Notes under the pieces: model-generated
Seen by the model: the letters and a program-made list of their open reading frames with translations, nothing else
What the model was told of the DNA's origin: nothing
Database searches by the model: none
NCBI GenBank assembly: GCA_016872875.1
Contig: VGYW01000231.1
Span: forward strand, 1 to 13,313
Direction: 5' to 3'
Length of the DNA stretch: 13,313 nt
Source: Planctomycetota bacterium
GTDB lineage: Bacteria > Planctomycetota > PUPC01 > DSUN01
In this document: positions 6,381-12,992 of the stretch, piece by piece
Numbering within the stretch: position 1 is the stretch's first letter
How the letters are laid out: each line of letters opens with the position of its first letter
Program-made: the position numbers and the translations under genes

Positions 6381-7928
6381 ATGCCCGCCCCCAAACCCTC
6401 CGCCCTCGTGGACACCCGTGTCATCTACTGCGGCGACAACCTCGACCAACTGAGCAAGCTCCCCGACGCCTGCGTGGACCTCATCTACATTGACCCGCCC
6501 TTCAACTCCAACCGCAACTACGAGGTCTTTTGGGGCGAGACGCGCGAGAAGCGCGCCTTCGAAGACCGCCACGCCTCCACCCAGGCCTACATCGAGTTCA
6601 TGCGCCCCCGCTGCCTCGAACTCGCCCGTGTCCTCAAGAACACCGGCTCCTTCTACTACCACTGCGACTGGCACGCCTCCCACTACGTCAAGGTCATGCT
6701 GGACCAGATCTTCGGGGAGAACCAGTTTCGAAATGAGATCGTTTGGAGGCGTTACGGGGCCCATAACGACTTCGGACAGGGGTCGAGGCACTACGGCCGT
6801 GTTCACGATATTCTGCTCTTCTACACGCGAGGCGACGACTACACGTGGCATCAGCTCTTCATGCCGCTCGACCCTGAGTACATTGAGAAGACATATAGGC
6901 ATGTCGAACCCGGCACCAGCCGTAGGTTCACAACCACACCCCTTACGGGTCCAGGTGGGAAGGAGAAGGGGAATCCTGTCTTTGAGTGGAAGGGGCATAT
7001 CCGCGCGTGGAGGTATGGCAAGGAAACGATCGAGAAGCTGGACAAAGAGGGCCGGCTTTATTACTCGCGGACCGGCTATGCCAGGCAGAAGTTGTACCTG
7101 GATGAATCCAAAGGTGTTCCTGTCCAGAGCATGTGGGCAGACATTAAGTCCCTGTCCGGCGGCCACACGGAACGCCTGGGTTATCCTACCCAGAAGCCGC
7201 TTGCCCTTCTGGACCGGATCGTCAAGGCATCGAGCAACCCGAACGACATAGTCCTCGACGCCTTCTGCGGTTGTGGGACGGCGCTGGTGGCGGCGGAGAA
7301 CCTGGGGCGTCAGTGGATCGGCATTGACATCTCGCCCACGGCCTGCCGGGTGATGGCGAAACGCCTGCGCGACGTCTGCCACCTGAAAGAGGACGATAAG
7401 CTGCGCCTCATCGGCCGCGGCTTCGTCGTCCGCGACCTGCCCTGGACCGAGGGCCAACTGCGCAAGATACCCCCCTTCGAGTTCGAGAACTGGGCCGTCA
7501 TCGCCCTCGGCGGCATCCCCAACAAGGCCCAGGTGGGCGACCACGGCATTGACGGCCGCATCTATCCCGTCGCCGCCATGCCCAGGAAGGTGGGTGGTGG
7601 CACAGGCCTCCGGCCTGTGTCTGCCACAGGCGGGACGCCTGTGCCACCGGAAGAGGCAGGCGCACCCTCGCAGGCCGAACTGGGCTTCATGGACCTCTGG
7701 TATCCCATCCAGGTCAAGCAGAAGGACCGCGTTGGCCGGCCCGACATTGACTCCTTCGAGGCCGTCATGGTCCGCGAGGAGCGCACCAAAGGCTTCTTCG
7801 TCGCCTTCGACTACTCCCGGGACGCCCTGGCCGAGATCGACGCCTTCTTCCGCCGCTCCGGCAAAGCCATCGTCGCCCTCACGGTCACGGAAATCCTCGA
7901 TGAGCAGATTGCGATGAAGCTGGTCTGA
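6381..7928 (+). CDS. DNA methyltransferase fused to an Mrr-like nuclease domain
   Basis: The 515-residue protein starts at the ATG at 6381 with GAGAGGAG nine bases upstream; the frame is open further upstream, but there it only reads repeat sequence. Residues 10-330 are an amino-methyltransferase of the beta class: motif IV IDPPFNSNRNY (37-47) comes first, then a target-recognition region, then YPTQKP (268-273) and SAM-binding motif I DAFCGCGTALVAA (293-305). A DPPF motif means N6-adenine or N4-cytosine methylation. Residues 365-510 resemble the Mrr/PD-(D/E)xK nuclease fold: GDHGIDGRI (Asp387, Asp391), then IQVKQ (Gln444, Lys446) and an alpha/beta end. One chain may thus both methylate and cut. 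Codons 114-292 are visibly less GC-rich at third positions than either side. A palindromic repeat is inserted at residues about 404-424. The gene is followed after 97 bases by a nuclease-TPR gene. Confidence 0.88.
   Translation: MPAPKPSALVDTRVIYCGDNLDQLSKLPDACVDLIYIDPPFNSNRNYEVFWGETREKRAFEDRHASTQAYIEFMRPRCLELARVLKNTGSFYYHCDWHASHYVKVMLDQIFGENQFRNEIVWRRYGAHNDFGQGSRHYGRVHDILLFYTRGDDYTWHQLFMPLDPEYIEKTYRHVEPGTSRRFTTTPLTGPGGKEKGNPVFEWKGHIRAWRYGKETIEKLDKEGRLYYSRTGYARQKLYLDESKGVPVQSMWADIKSLSGGHTERLGYPTQKPLALLDRIVKASSNPNDIVLDAFCGCGTALVAAENLGRQWIGIDISPTACRVMAKRLRDVCHLKEDDKLRLIGRGFVVRDLPWTEGQLRKIPPFEFENWAVIALGGIPNKAQVGDHGIDGRIYPVAAMPRKVGGGTGLRPVSATGGTPVPPEEAGAPSQAELGFMDLWYPIQVKQKDRVGRPDIDSFEAVMVREERTKGFFVAFDYSRDALAEIDAFFRRSGKAIVALTVTEILDEQIAMKLV
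7596..7648. repeat. Palindromic repeat inserted in frame in a coding region
   Basis: The outer arms GGTGGCACAGGC (7596-7607) and GCCTGTGCCACC (7637-7648) are perfect 12-base complements. Each half is itself a hairpin: CACAGGC/GCCTGTG at 7601-7619 and again at 7625-7643. Translated in the host frame it gives a Gly/Thr/Pro/Val-rich stretch with no stop. It sits between the Asp and the QVK parts of the nuclease active site. Similar hairpins are common as intergenic repeats in planctomycetes (recalled, not searched). Confidence 0.85.
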
Positions 7929-8025
7929 TGCGAACGGGAGATTGTCGTCAGCGCCCCCGACGGGGCCGAGATTCAGGCGGACCTTGGGGGCATTGGATCC
8001 CGAATGGTTCCGGGCCGAGGATCAC

Positions 8026-10047
8026 ATGAACTCAGTCCTCTGGGCCTTGGACAATGACCTCGGCGGTGCAGCCTTTGAGCGCCTGTGTACAGATCTGCTG
8101 TACAGAGAAGGATATCATGATATCGTGCCCATAGGGGGTCCGCACGACCGCGGCCGCGATGCAGAGATACGGACGTGGAGAGGAAGCAGCGCGGCGAGCC
8201 ACGTAACCTTCTTCCAGTTCTCGCTCCAGAAAGACTGGGAAGGCAAACTAAAGCGAGATCTGCAAAAGGTCAATGCCAGCGGTCATAAGGTTGACCGCTT
8301 CATTTTCGTTACAAGCCAAAGAGTGACCGGAAGCAAAAGGGACCAGCTATCGGAGTCAGTGGCGCGGCGATTTGGGTGGGAACTGATCATCCTGGATAGG
8401 GAATGGTGTCGCACCCGCCTCGAGGTGGCCCACCCCGATCTGGCGGTTAAGTACTTCGGTCTCGCGCTCCCGCCACAAAAGGAATCGCCGCTAACGGGTT
8501 GCACGCCAACAGTACCTGCCGGCCGGTCCGGACAAGGCGCATGGTCTCTCTTCTCGCAACAACGCTTCGAAGAGGCAGCCATCGAGTTCAAGCGCGTACT
8601 CGCGGCTAACCCGCTTGACTTGCAGAGCTTGAACGCCCTATCATGGTGTGAATACGCTCTTTGCAGGTACGACGAAGCAATGATAAGCATCGACCGTTGC
8701 ATCAAGGCTGGGGGCAAGAACCCTCCGAGCATGAGAATAAAGGCTTGCATTCTGGCCGAGAGTGGCTTGAGAAATGGGAGCAGACCCAACCTCGTCCTCG
8801 CAAGGGACATCTTCCGCAAGATCGCAGCGAGAAGCTCAATCTGGGCGGACCATTACAATCTGGCAAACACACTTGCGGAGCTCGGAGATCTTGATGGCGC
8901 GCGTCGGGAATTCCTGACCGCTCTTGCCGCCAAGCCCGATGAGGCGCGGGTTTGGAAGAACCTTGGTTCCGTTTACTTCCGCATGCGGAATCATGAAGAG
9001 GAATTGCGTTGCTACGATCGGGCGCTGGCAATCGAGCCGAGGATGTCCGAGGCCCTGATTAGTAAGGGTGTGACCCTTCTGACCGTCTTCAGCAGGCCCA
9101 AGGAATCCATCGGTCTCATTAGGCAGGCAATCTCTTCGGACGCCACCCTCAGGTTGGCGTGGCCGCACGCATGGTATTGGCTGGGGGTGGCTTTGGTAGG
9201 ATGCGGCGAACTGGAGGGGGCGCTTGCAGAGATCGAAGCTGGTTTGGGCATTGCCCCCGACCACCGTGGGCTCTTGGACCTGAAGGCTCGGGTCTTGAGC
9301 AGGCTCTGGCGCCGCGAGCCGGGATTCGCCCAGCAAGCCCTGGAGTTCTTCGAGTTCAGAACGGAAGCGTTCCCAGAAGACTCAGAGAGTGCGGGCGAAC
9401 TCGCTCGCTTGTATGCGTCCACCGGCCAGCAACAGCAGCTCTTCAGGATCCTGGCAAAGTACCTGGAGTGCGAACAGGACCAGGTGGCAGAGGCAACTCG
9501 CTTGATGGCAGAGAGCCTTGACCAAATCATCACAGCTGTGGGAGTAGTTCCTGCGTACAAGAGATTCCGGGAGAGTAGCCCGATTTCCCACTATCTCGAG
9601 ACCATGCCTAAGGAAGGCATCCATCCAGAGGCAGACTTCGAGGCCGTCATGTTCTGTGTCTGTGCAGTTCCGTTCGGCATCGGGTACGCAACGCTTGTCG
9701 GGATACCATTGCCAGAGCGGGAGAAGGCATTGGGAGGGGTGTGTCTCTCGATCTTTCAGTCACTGAGGCAGTCGATGCCGCGCCTTGCGGAGAAGCTCGT
9801 GACGGCAGACGAGCTTCTAACAAAAGAACAGAGGATCAACGCCATGGCGAGTGTCGTTGCCGGATGGCCCTATATCGCTCTCATGGAATACAGCAGGCAA
9901 ACTGGCTTCCTTTGCGGGGTCTTGGGTTTGAACGACCGCCAACTGAAAGACCAATTCGGGATTCTCGATCTCGGCGCATTTCCGAAAACTATTGCTCTGG
10001 CGGTGGTTCCCGGTCTGAATCGGAAGCTCAAACTGTTCAAAGAGTAG
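8026..10047 (+). CDS. Restriction-endonuclease-like domain with TPR repeats
   Basis: From the ATG at 8026 (GAGG six bases upstream) the protein is 673 residues. The frame extends to a TTG at 7942, but that start has no proper ribosome site. Residues 12-130 look like a PD-(D/E)xK nuclease: FERLCTDLLYREGY (16-29), then GGPHDRGRDAE (Asp41, Asp45), then FFQFSLQKDW (62-71). The usual QxK lysine position is Ser66, and Lys69 may replace it. Residues about 170-420 form TPR-like helical pairs, with clear units such as SLFSQQRFEEAAIEFKRVLA, ending in NP-type turns. The last 230 residues are helical and unrecognised. The gene follows the methyltransferase-nuclease fusion by 97 bases on the same strand, with no clear promoter between, so they are probably co-transcribed. 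Its lower GC at third positions differs from most flanking genes and suggests acquisition by transfer. A defence role is inferred. Confidence 0.78.
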   Translation: MNSVLWALDNDLGGAAFERLCTDLLYREGYHDIVPIGGPHDRGRDAEIRTWRGSSAASHVTFFQFSLQKDWEGKLKRDLQKVNASGHKVDRFIFVTSQRVTGSKRDQLSESVARRFGWELIILDREWCRTRLEVAHPDLAVKYFGLALPPQKESPLTGCTPTVPAGRSGQGAWSLFSQQRFEEAAIEFKRVLAANPLDLQSLNALSWCEYALCRYDEAMISIDRCIKAGGKNPPSMRIKACILAESGLRNGSRPNLVLARDIFRKIAARSSIWADHYNLANTLAELGDLDGARREFLTALAAKPDEARVWKNLGSVYFRMRNHEEELRCYDRALAIEPRMSEALISKGVTLLTVFSRPKESIGLIRQAISSDATLRLAWPHAWYWLGVALVGCGELEGALAEIEAGLGIAPDHRGLLDLKARVLSRLWRREPGFAQQALEFFEFRTEAFPEDSESAGELARLYASTGQQQQLFRILAKYLECEQDQVAEATRLMAESLDQIITAVGVVPAYKRFRESSPISHYLETMPKEGIHPEADFEAVMFCVCAVPFGIGYATLVGIPLPEREKALGGVCLSIFQSLRQSMPRLAEKLVTADELLTKEQRINAMASVVAGWPYIALMEYSRQTGFLCGVLGLNDRQLKDQFGILDLGAFPKTIALAVVPGLNRKLKLFKE

Positions 10048-10131
10048 CCCACTAAGGCGGATCGTCCGGGCACCTTTACGGCGCCTCTTGCGCTCTTCTC
10101 TCATTCGGACCGGGTGCTGGCTCTCGTGGTA

Positions 10132-10186
10132 GCCCGCGAAGGCGGGCGAGGCCAGCCGTAGCCCAGGGCGAGTCTGCGAGCCCTGG
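10132..10186. repeat. Two short GC hairpins after the TPR gene
   Basis: GCCCGC/GCGGGC (10132-10137 and 10142-10147) pair around GAAG. CCAGGGC/GCCCTGG (10163-10169 and 10180-10186) pair around ten bases. Each is preceded by the same GTAGC sequence, so they look like two copies of one repeat type resembling REP elements. Neither has a following T run. Confidence 0.65.
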
Positions 10187-10210
10187 CATCGCAGGGGCTC
10201 ACGGGCTCAC

Positions 10211-10326
10211 GGGGTCAGACCTCAATTTTCTATTTTCTTTTGTGCGCGAAGCGGCGTCGAGCGCTCGCGGGGTCAGACCTCAATTTTCTATTTTCTTTTG
10301 TGCGCGAAGCGGGGTCGAGCGGCCGC
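10211..10326 (+). repeat. Tandem duplication, two 58-bp units
   Basis: Unit one is 10211-10268 and unit two 10269-10326; they differ at three positions, all near the 3' ends. Each begins GGGGTCAGACCTCAATTTTC and contains an AT-rich stretch unusual for this window. The GGGTCAGACC motif recalls sequences near REP-associated transposase (Y1) genes in other bacteria; this is memory of a pattern, not a match, and no such transposase lies here. Confidence 0.9.
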
Positions 10327-10373
10327 AGTCACGACAGGCTGACGCACGTCCTCGTGCCCCGTGAGCTGCTTTT

Positions 10374-10697
10374 CTCTGCGTGCTCTGCGCCTCTGCGTGA
10401 GGTCGTTTGCTTTGGCTGGGACGCTTTGATCTGGCTCACCCATCGAGATAGGATGGTGCGGGTTTTCCCATCCGCGGCCATCCGCGAAATCCGCGGTTGA
10501 TGCTCTTCTCTGTGGTTTGCTTCTGTGCTACAAACGTCCAGAATCGTGTCTTTCGCAAAGAAATCCGGGAGAAGAGGGATCGAGGACGAGGACGACGCCG
10601 AGGACGAGGACGATTCCCGGCTGTCGTCTGTCATCTGTCGTATGTCTTCTCTGGCTGCGGCTTGCCGCGATGGGCCCTCTGCGTCCTCTGTGGTGAG
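10374..10697. repeat. Low-complexity spacer of several degenerate word families
   Basis: This is most of the 659-base stretch without a gene. It holds three CTCTGCG copies (10374-10397), ATCCGCGG/ATCCGCGA words (about 10469-10497), and a 36-base GAGGACGAGG unit (10579-10614) nearly matching that at 3709-3745. A TCTGTC/TCGTCTG run (about 10620-10650) and CTCTGCGTCCTCTGTGG (10677-10693) follow. No convincing coding frame, RNA gene or terminator was seen. Confidence 0.7.
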
Positions 10698-10706
10698 GCA
10701 TAGCCT

Positions 10707-11174
10707 ATGGCCAAGCTGCCGCGCGTGGCGGTGATGTTCAGGCTGGCGGGGGCGGACTTCCGGACGCGGGGGTTCCTCGCCGGGATTCACCGCTGGGCGG
10801 AGGACCACCCAGGCCGGTGGGAACTGGTCCATGATGCGTCCCCACAGACGCACCTGGGGGACTTCCAGGGCGTGCTGGGCCGCGGGTCGGAGGTGGTTCT
10901 GGCCGAGGCGCGACGCCTGGGCGTTCCCTATGTGGCCGCCGCACTCGTCCCCGGCCGCTCCGTGCTCCTCAGCATCCTCAACATCAGCCAGCCATCCGTC
11001 TCCGTCACGAATGCCACCGGCACCAAGCCCGATGGCACGCCATACATTGACCTGGCGCTGTATGCCTCGGGTGGGGTCCTCGATCCCGCAGAGGCGGTCA
11101 ACGTGGCCATTCGCTTCGCAAACCCATTGCGGCGGAGCTTCACTTTCGGCCTCATCGTCGAGGCATCGGTCTGA
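10707..11174 (+). pseudogene. Chimeric ORF: XylR/LacI-like start joined to a surface-protein tail
   Basis: The 155-residue frame is intact but looks like two unrelated ends joined. Residues 1-75 (PRVAVMFRL, GFLAGIHRWAEDHPGRWEL, then EARRLGVPYV) resemble the first ligand-binding segment of XylR/LacI-type sugar regulators, which are normally more than 280 residues. From about residue 85 the sequence (ISQPSVSVTNATGTKPDGTPYIDL, split here only by my reading: first ISQPSVSV then GTKPDGTPY) becomes a Ser/Thr/Asn-rich beta-type tail ending in LDPAEAVNVAIRFANP and RRSFTFGLIVEA. Such endings are typical of large planctomycete surface proteins. The junction lies near 10940-10965. There is a modest GAGG before the ATG. 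It could still be expressed; a deletion between two genes is the simplest origin. Confidence 0.5.
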
Positions 11175-11191
11175 GGATGGCGGAAATGCAC

Positions 11192-11220
11192 TTGACACCA
11201 CAGAGGCAGCGTGCTATCTT
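11192..11220 (+). promoter_or_regulatory. Sigma70-type promoter of the PEP-CTERM gene
   Basis: TTGACA (11192-11197), a 17-base spacer, then TATCTT (11215-11220) form a good promoter 64 bases before the ATG at 11285. Its position after the stop of the chimeric ORF supports independent transcription. Confidence 0.6.
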
Positions 11221-11284
11221 GAAAGTGACCTTGAAGCCGGCTGGGCCGGCGCAGGTCGCCTTGCGCGCTGAAGGGTCTGTTGGC

Positions 11285-11668
11285 ATGAGGTCCCTTACAA
11301 GACGCTTTGCATTCGTCCTGACCCTCTGCCTCGGCACCACCGCGCTGTCCGTCGGGATATACAACCCCGACTTCAGCGAGGGTCTGAGCGGCTGGACCAC
11401 CTACGGCCAGGTGAGCGACGGCACCGAGTATTACGACCCCGACATCGTCCGCACCGACGGCGGTTACGTCAGGCTCGACCTGGGGGCCGTCATGGACCGG
11501 ATAGGCGACACCGACGTCCTGATTGCCTTCGACCTGCTCGGAGCGATTGACGGCTTCGCCACGCAGGTGCGCATAGACAACGTGACGCTCATCCCCGAGC
11601 CGGCCACGTTGGCGCTTCTCGCCCTGGGCGCCCTGGGCATCCTGCACCGGCGCCGACGTCCCCGCTGA
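11285..11668 (+). CDS. Short PEP-CTERM sorting-signal protein
   Basis: This 127-residue secreted protein begins with a signal peptide (basic MRSLTRR, then a hydrophobic core to about residue 24). It ends with the PEP-CTERM tripartite signal: IPEP, a hydrophobic helix (TLALLALGALGIL), and basic HRRRRPR. PEP-CTERM proteins are thought to be processed by exosortase and exported in association with extracellular polysaccharide. The mature part starts NPDFSEGLSGW, which resembles the opening of a carbohydrate-binding-type jelly-roll domain, and ends with VRIDNVTL, which resembles its last strand. Only about 70 residues lie between, short for such a domain, so an internal deletion is possible. The ATG at 11285 is chosen because it starts the signal peptide and follows the promoter; upstream in-frame codons precede that promoter. 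GAAGGG lies ten bases upstream. Confidence 0.82.
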   Translation: MRSLTRRFAFVLTLCLGTTALSVGIYNPDFSEGLSGWTTYGQVSDGTEYYDPDIVRTDGGYVRLDLGAVMDRIGDTDVLIAFDLLGAIDGFATQVRIDNVTLIPEPATLALLALGALGILHRRRRPR

Positions 11669-11687
11669 GACAGAAGGAGTCCCCCCA

Positions 11688-12026
11688 ATGGCAGGCCCAG
11701 ACGACACGGAGAGCCTACAGCCCGAGCCGCAGCCCGTGCCAAGAGGCCCGGTCCTCAACCTCCGCGAGCACGACCTCAAGACCGCCTACGCCAACACCTG
11801 CGTGTTCGTGAACACGCGCGAGGAGTTCATCCTCGACTTCGGCCTCGCCCTGCCCGCGCAGGGCACCCCCGACCGGCCCCAGATCAACATGCTTGTCAGC
11901 ACGCGCGTCATCATGAACGTCCCGGCCGCCAAGCGCCTCGCCATCGCACTCTCGCAGGCCATCCAGCGCTACGAGAACACCTTCGGCGTCATCCCCCTCG
12001 AACAGCGGCCCATCCGCGCCCCCTGA
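11688..12026 (+). CDS. DUF3467-family protein
   Basis: This 112-residue protein matches the DUF3467 pattern from memory: YANTCVFVNTREEFILDFG (33-51), then VSTRVIMNVPAAKRLAIAL (70-88), then RYENTFGVI. DUF3467 proteins are small, predicted alpha/beta, widespread in bacteria, and without assigned function. The N-terminal 25 residues are Pro/Glu-rich and probably disordered. AAGGAG lies nine bases before the ATG. The gap from the PEP-CTERM stop is only 19 bases, so the two are probably co-transcribed, although no functional link is evident. Confidence 0.85.
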   Translation: MAGPDDTESLQPEPQPVPRGPVLNLREHDLKTAYANTCVFVNTREEFILDFGLALPAQGTPDRPQINMLVSTRVIMNVPAAKRLAIALSQAIQRYENTFGVIPLEQRPIRAP

Positions 12027-12087
12027 GGAGGGCCGGCCATCGCCCTGACCCCACGCGACAGGGGAATCCTCCGCCGGCTCGCCGCGC

Positions 12088-12216
12088 GAGCTCGCCATCG
12101 CCCGCGGCTGCCGCATCGAGCTTGTGATGAAGGACGTCCACACCCTCGGCAACCAGCCCGAGCGCCTGCCCCGCTGGGTCGCCCTCGCCCGCGAGGCGGT
12201 TGACGACGTGGCTTGA
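12088..12216 (+). pseudogene. Remnant 3' end of a uroporphyrinogen-decarboxylase-like gene
   Basis: A frame with no plausible start before its ending at TGA 12214-12216 encodes a GCRIELVMKDVHTLGNQPER segment followed by LPRWVALAREAVDDV. That resembles the C-terminal end of URO-D/methyltransferase-like proteins (a core of Lys-Asp, His-Thr, then Pro-Glu-Arg, Trp). The frame is closed by a TGA at 12046 just upstream and holds only about 42 relevant codons. The rest of the gene is absent, so this is a decayed or deletion-truncated tail. The identification is from pattern recall; a real small gene is unlikely because there is no ribosome site. Confidence 0.5.
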
Positions 12217-12227
12217 GGGGCTTGGGG

Positions 12228-12992
12228 TCACTCGCGCGAAGCGTCGCGCCGGCTTGCTGTGCGCCGCATCCTCTCGAGTTCCTGCCGCAGCGGCTGCCAG
12301 TAGGCCCGGTCCTCGTCACGTATGCGCCGCTCTTCCTCCCCCAACTCCCTTTCGAGCGCGTCGTTGCCTTCGCGCGCCGCCGCGGCAAGCCAGGGACGGG
12401 TGGCGACTCGCGCCGCTGCGCCCGGGTACGCCGCGGCCAGCTCCCTGAGGTACCCAGGCGTCCGCAACTCCGCCAGCCACCACGCCACATCCTCATCGGC
12501 GGCCCCGGCTTTCCGGGCCAGGTAGTCGCCCTCGACCAGCCTGCGGACGTGGCCCCAGTCCTTATCGCGTTGCGTCTTCTTCGACTGCACCAGGTCGCGA
12601 AGGGAGAGAATCGGGACCTCGCCCACGCCGGGGAGCTCCACCTTGCTGCGCCGCTCCCACAGCGCGGGGAAGGGGTCGCAGCCGCGCAGCACCGACATCA
12701 CGTCGAGGCGGACCCCCGCCGCCTCGGAATGTCGGCAGCGGAAGTGGCACGCGTGGCCCCGATGGAGCGCGGCCGGCTCAAGGGCAGGCACGAACACCTG
12801 CTCGGCATCCAGCTCGCGCAGCGCCCGGCGCAGGGCGTGGAGGTTCTCGTCCGAGAGCAGCACTACGATGTCCGCGTCGCGGCTGAACTCAGTCGCGCCG
12901 TACAGAATGCAGGCCTGCCCGCCGGACAGGAGGAACCGCACGCTGGAGTTCCTCAAAGTCGAAAGGACTTTGTGAATCGGGTTCTGGGTCAA
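12228..12992 (-). CDS. Nucleotidyltransferase-fold protein
   Basis: This 254-residue protein has the features of the DNA polymerase beta/MNT nucleotidyltransferase fold: LLSGGQACILYG (Gly24-Gly25), then FSRDADIVV (Asp39, Asp41), and LDVMSV (Asp96) as third acid. All three metal-binding positions are thus present. It likely transfers a nucleotide to protein, RNA or a small molecule; toxin-antitoxin and Abi-type members are known. The C-terminal third is charged and helical (many Arg/Glu). The start is uncertain: the TTG at 12992 gives the full fold, but only a G-run precedes it, and no upstream ATG is in frame. It overlaps the preceding 74-residue gene by 104 bases in another frame, so coupling is likely. 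It is convergent with the URO-D-like remnant, eleven bases apart. Confidence 0.8.
   Translation of the reverse strand: MTQNPIHKVLSTLRNSSVRFLLSGGQACILYGATEFSRDADIVVLLSDENLHALRRALRELDAEQVFVPALEPAALHRGHACHFRCRHSEAAGVRLDVMSVLRGCDPFPALWERRSKVELPGVGEVPILSLRDLVQSKKTQRDKDWGHVRRLVEGDYLARKAGAADEDVAWWLAELRTPGYLRELAAAYPGAAARVATRPWLAAAAREGNDALERELGEEERRIRDEDRAYWQPLRQELERMRRTASRRDASRE

Noticed and set aside
6195..7544. Minus-strand frame of 449 codons
   Set aside because: Antisense to the methyltransferase, whose motifs are unambiguous.
7942..8025. TTG start for the nuclease-TPR gene
   Set aside because: A ribosome site is missing at the right distance, while the ATG at 8026 begins the conserved-looking domain.
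10132..10186. Rho-independent terminator for the nuclease-TPR gene
   Set aside because: The hairpins are present but no T tract follows either one.
10329..11201. Minus-strand frame of 290 codons
   Set aside because: It spans low-complexity spacer and the chimeric ORF; no recognisable protein pattern and poly-Ser from repeats.
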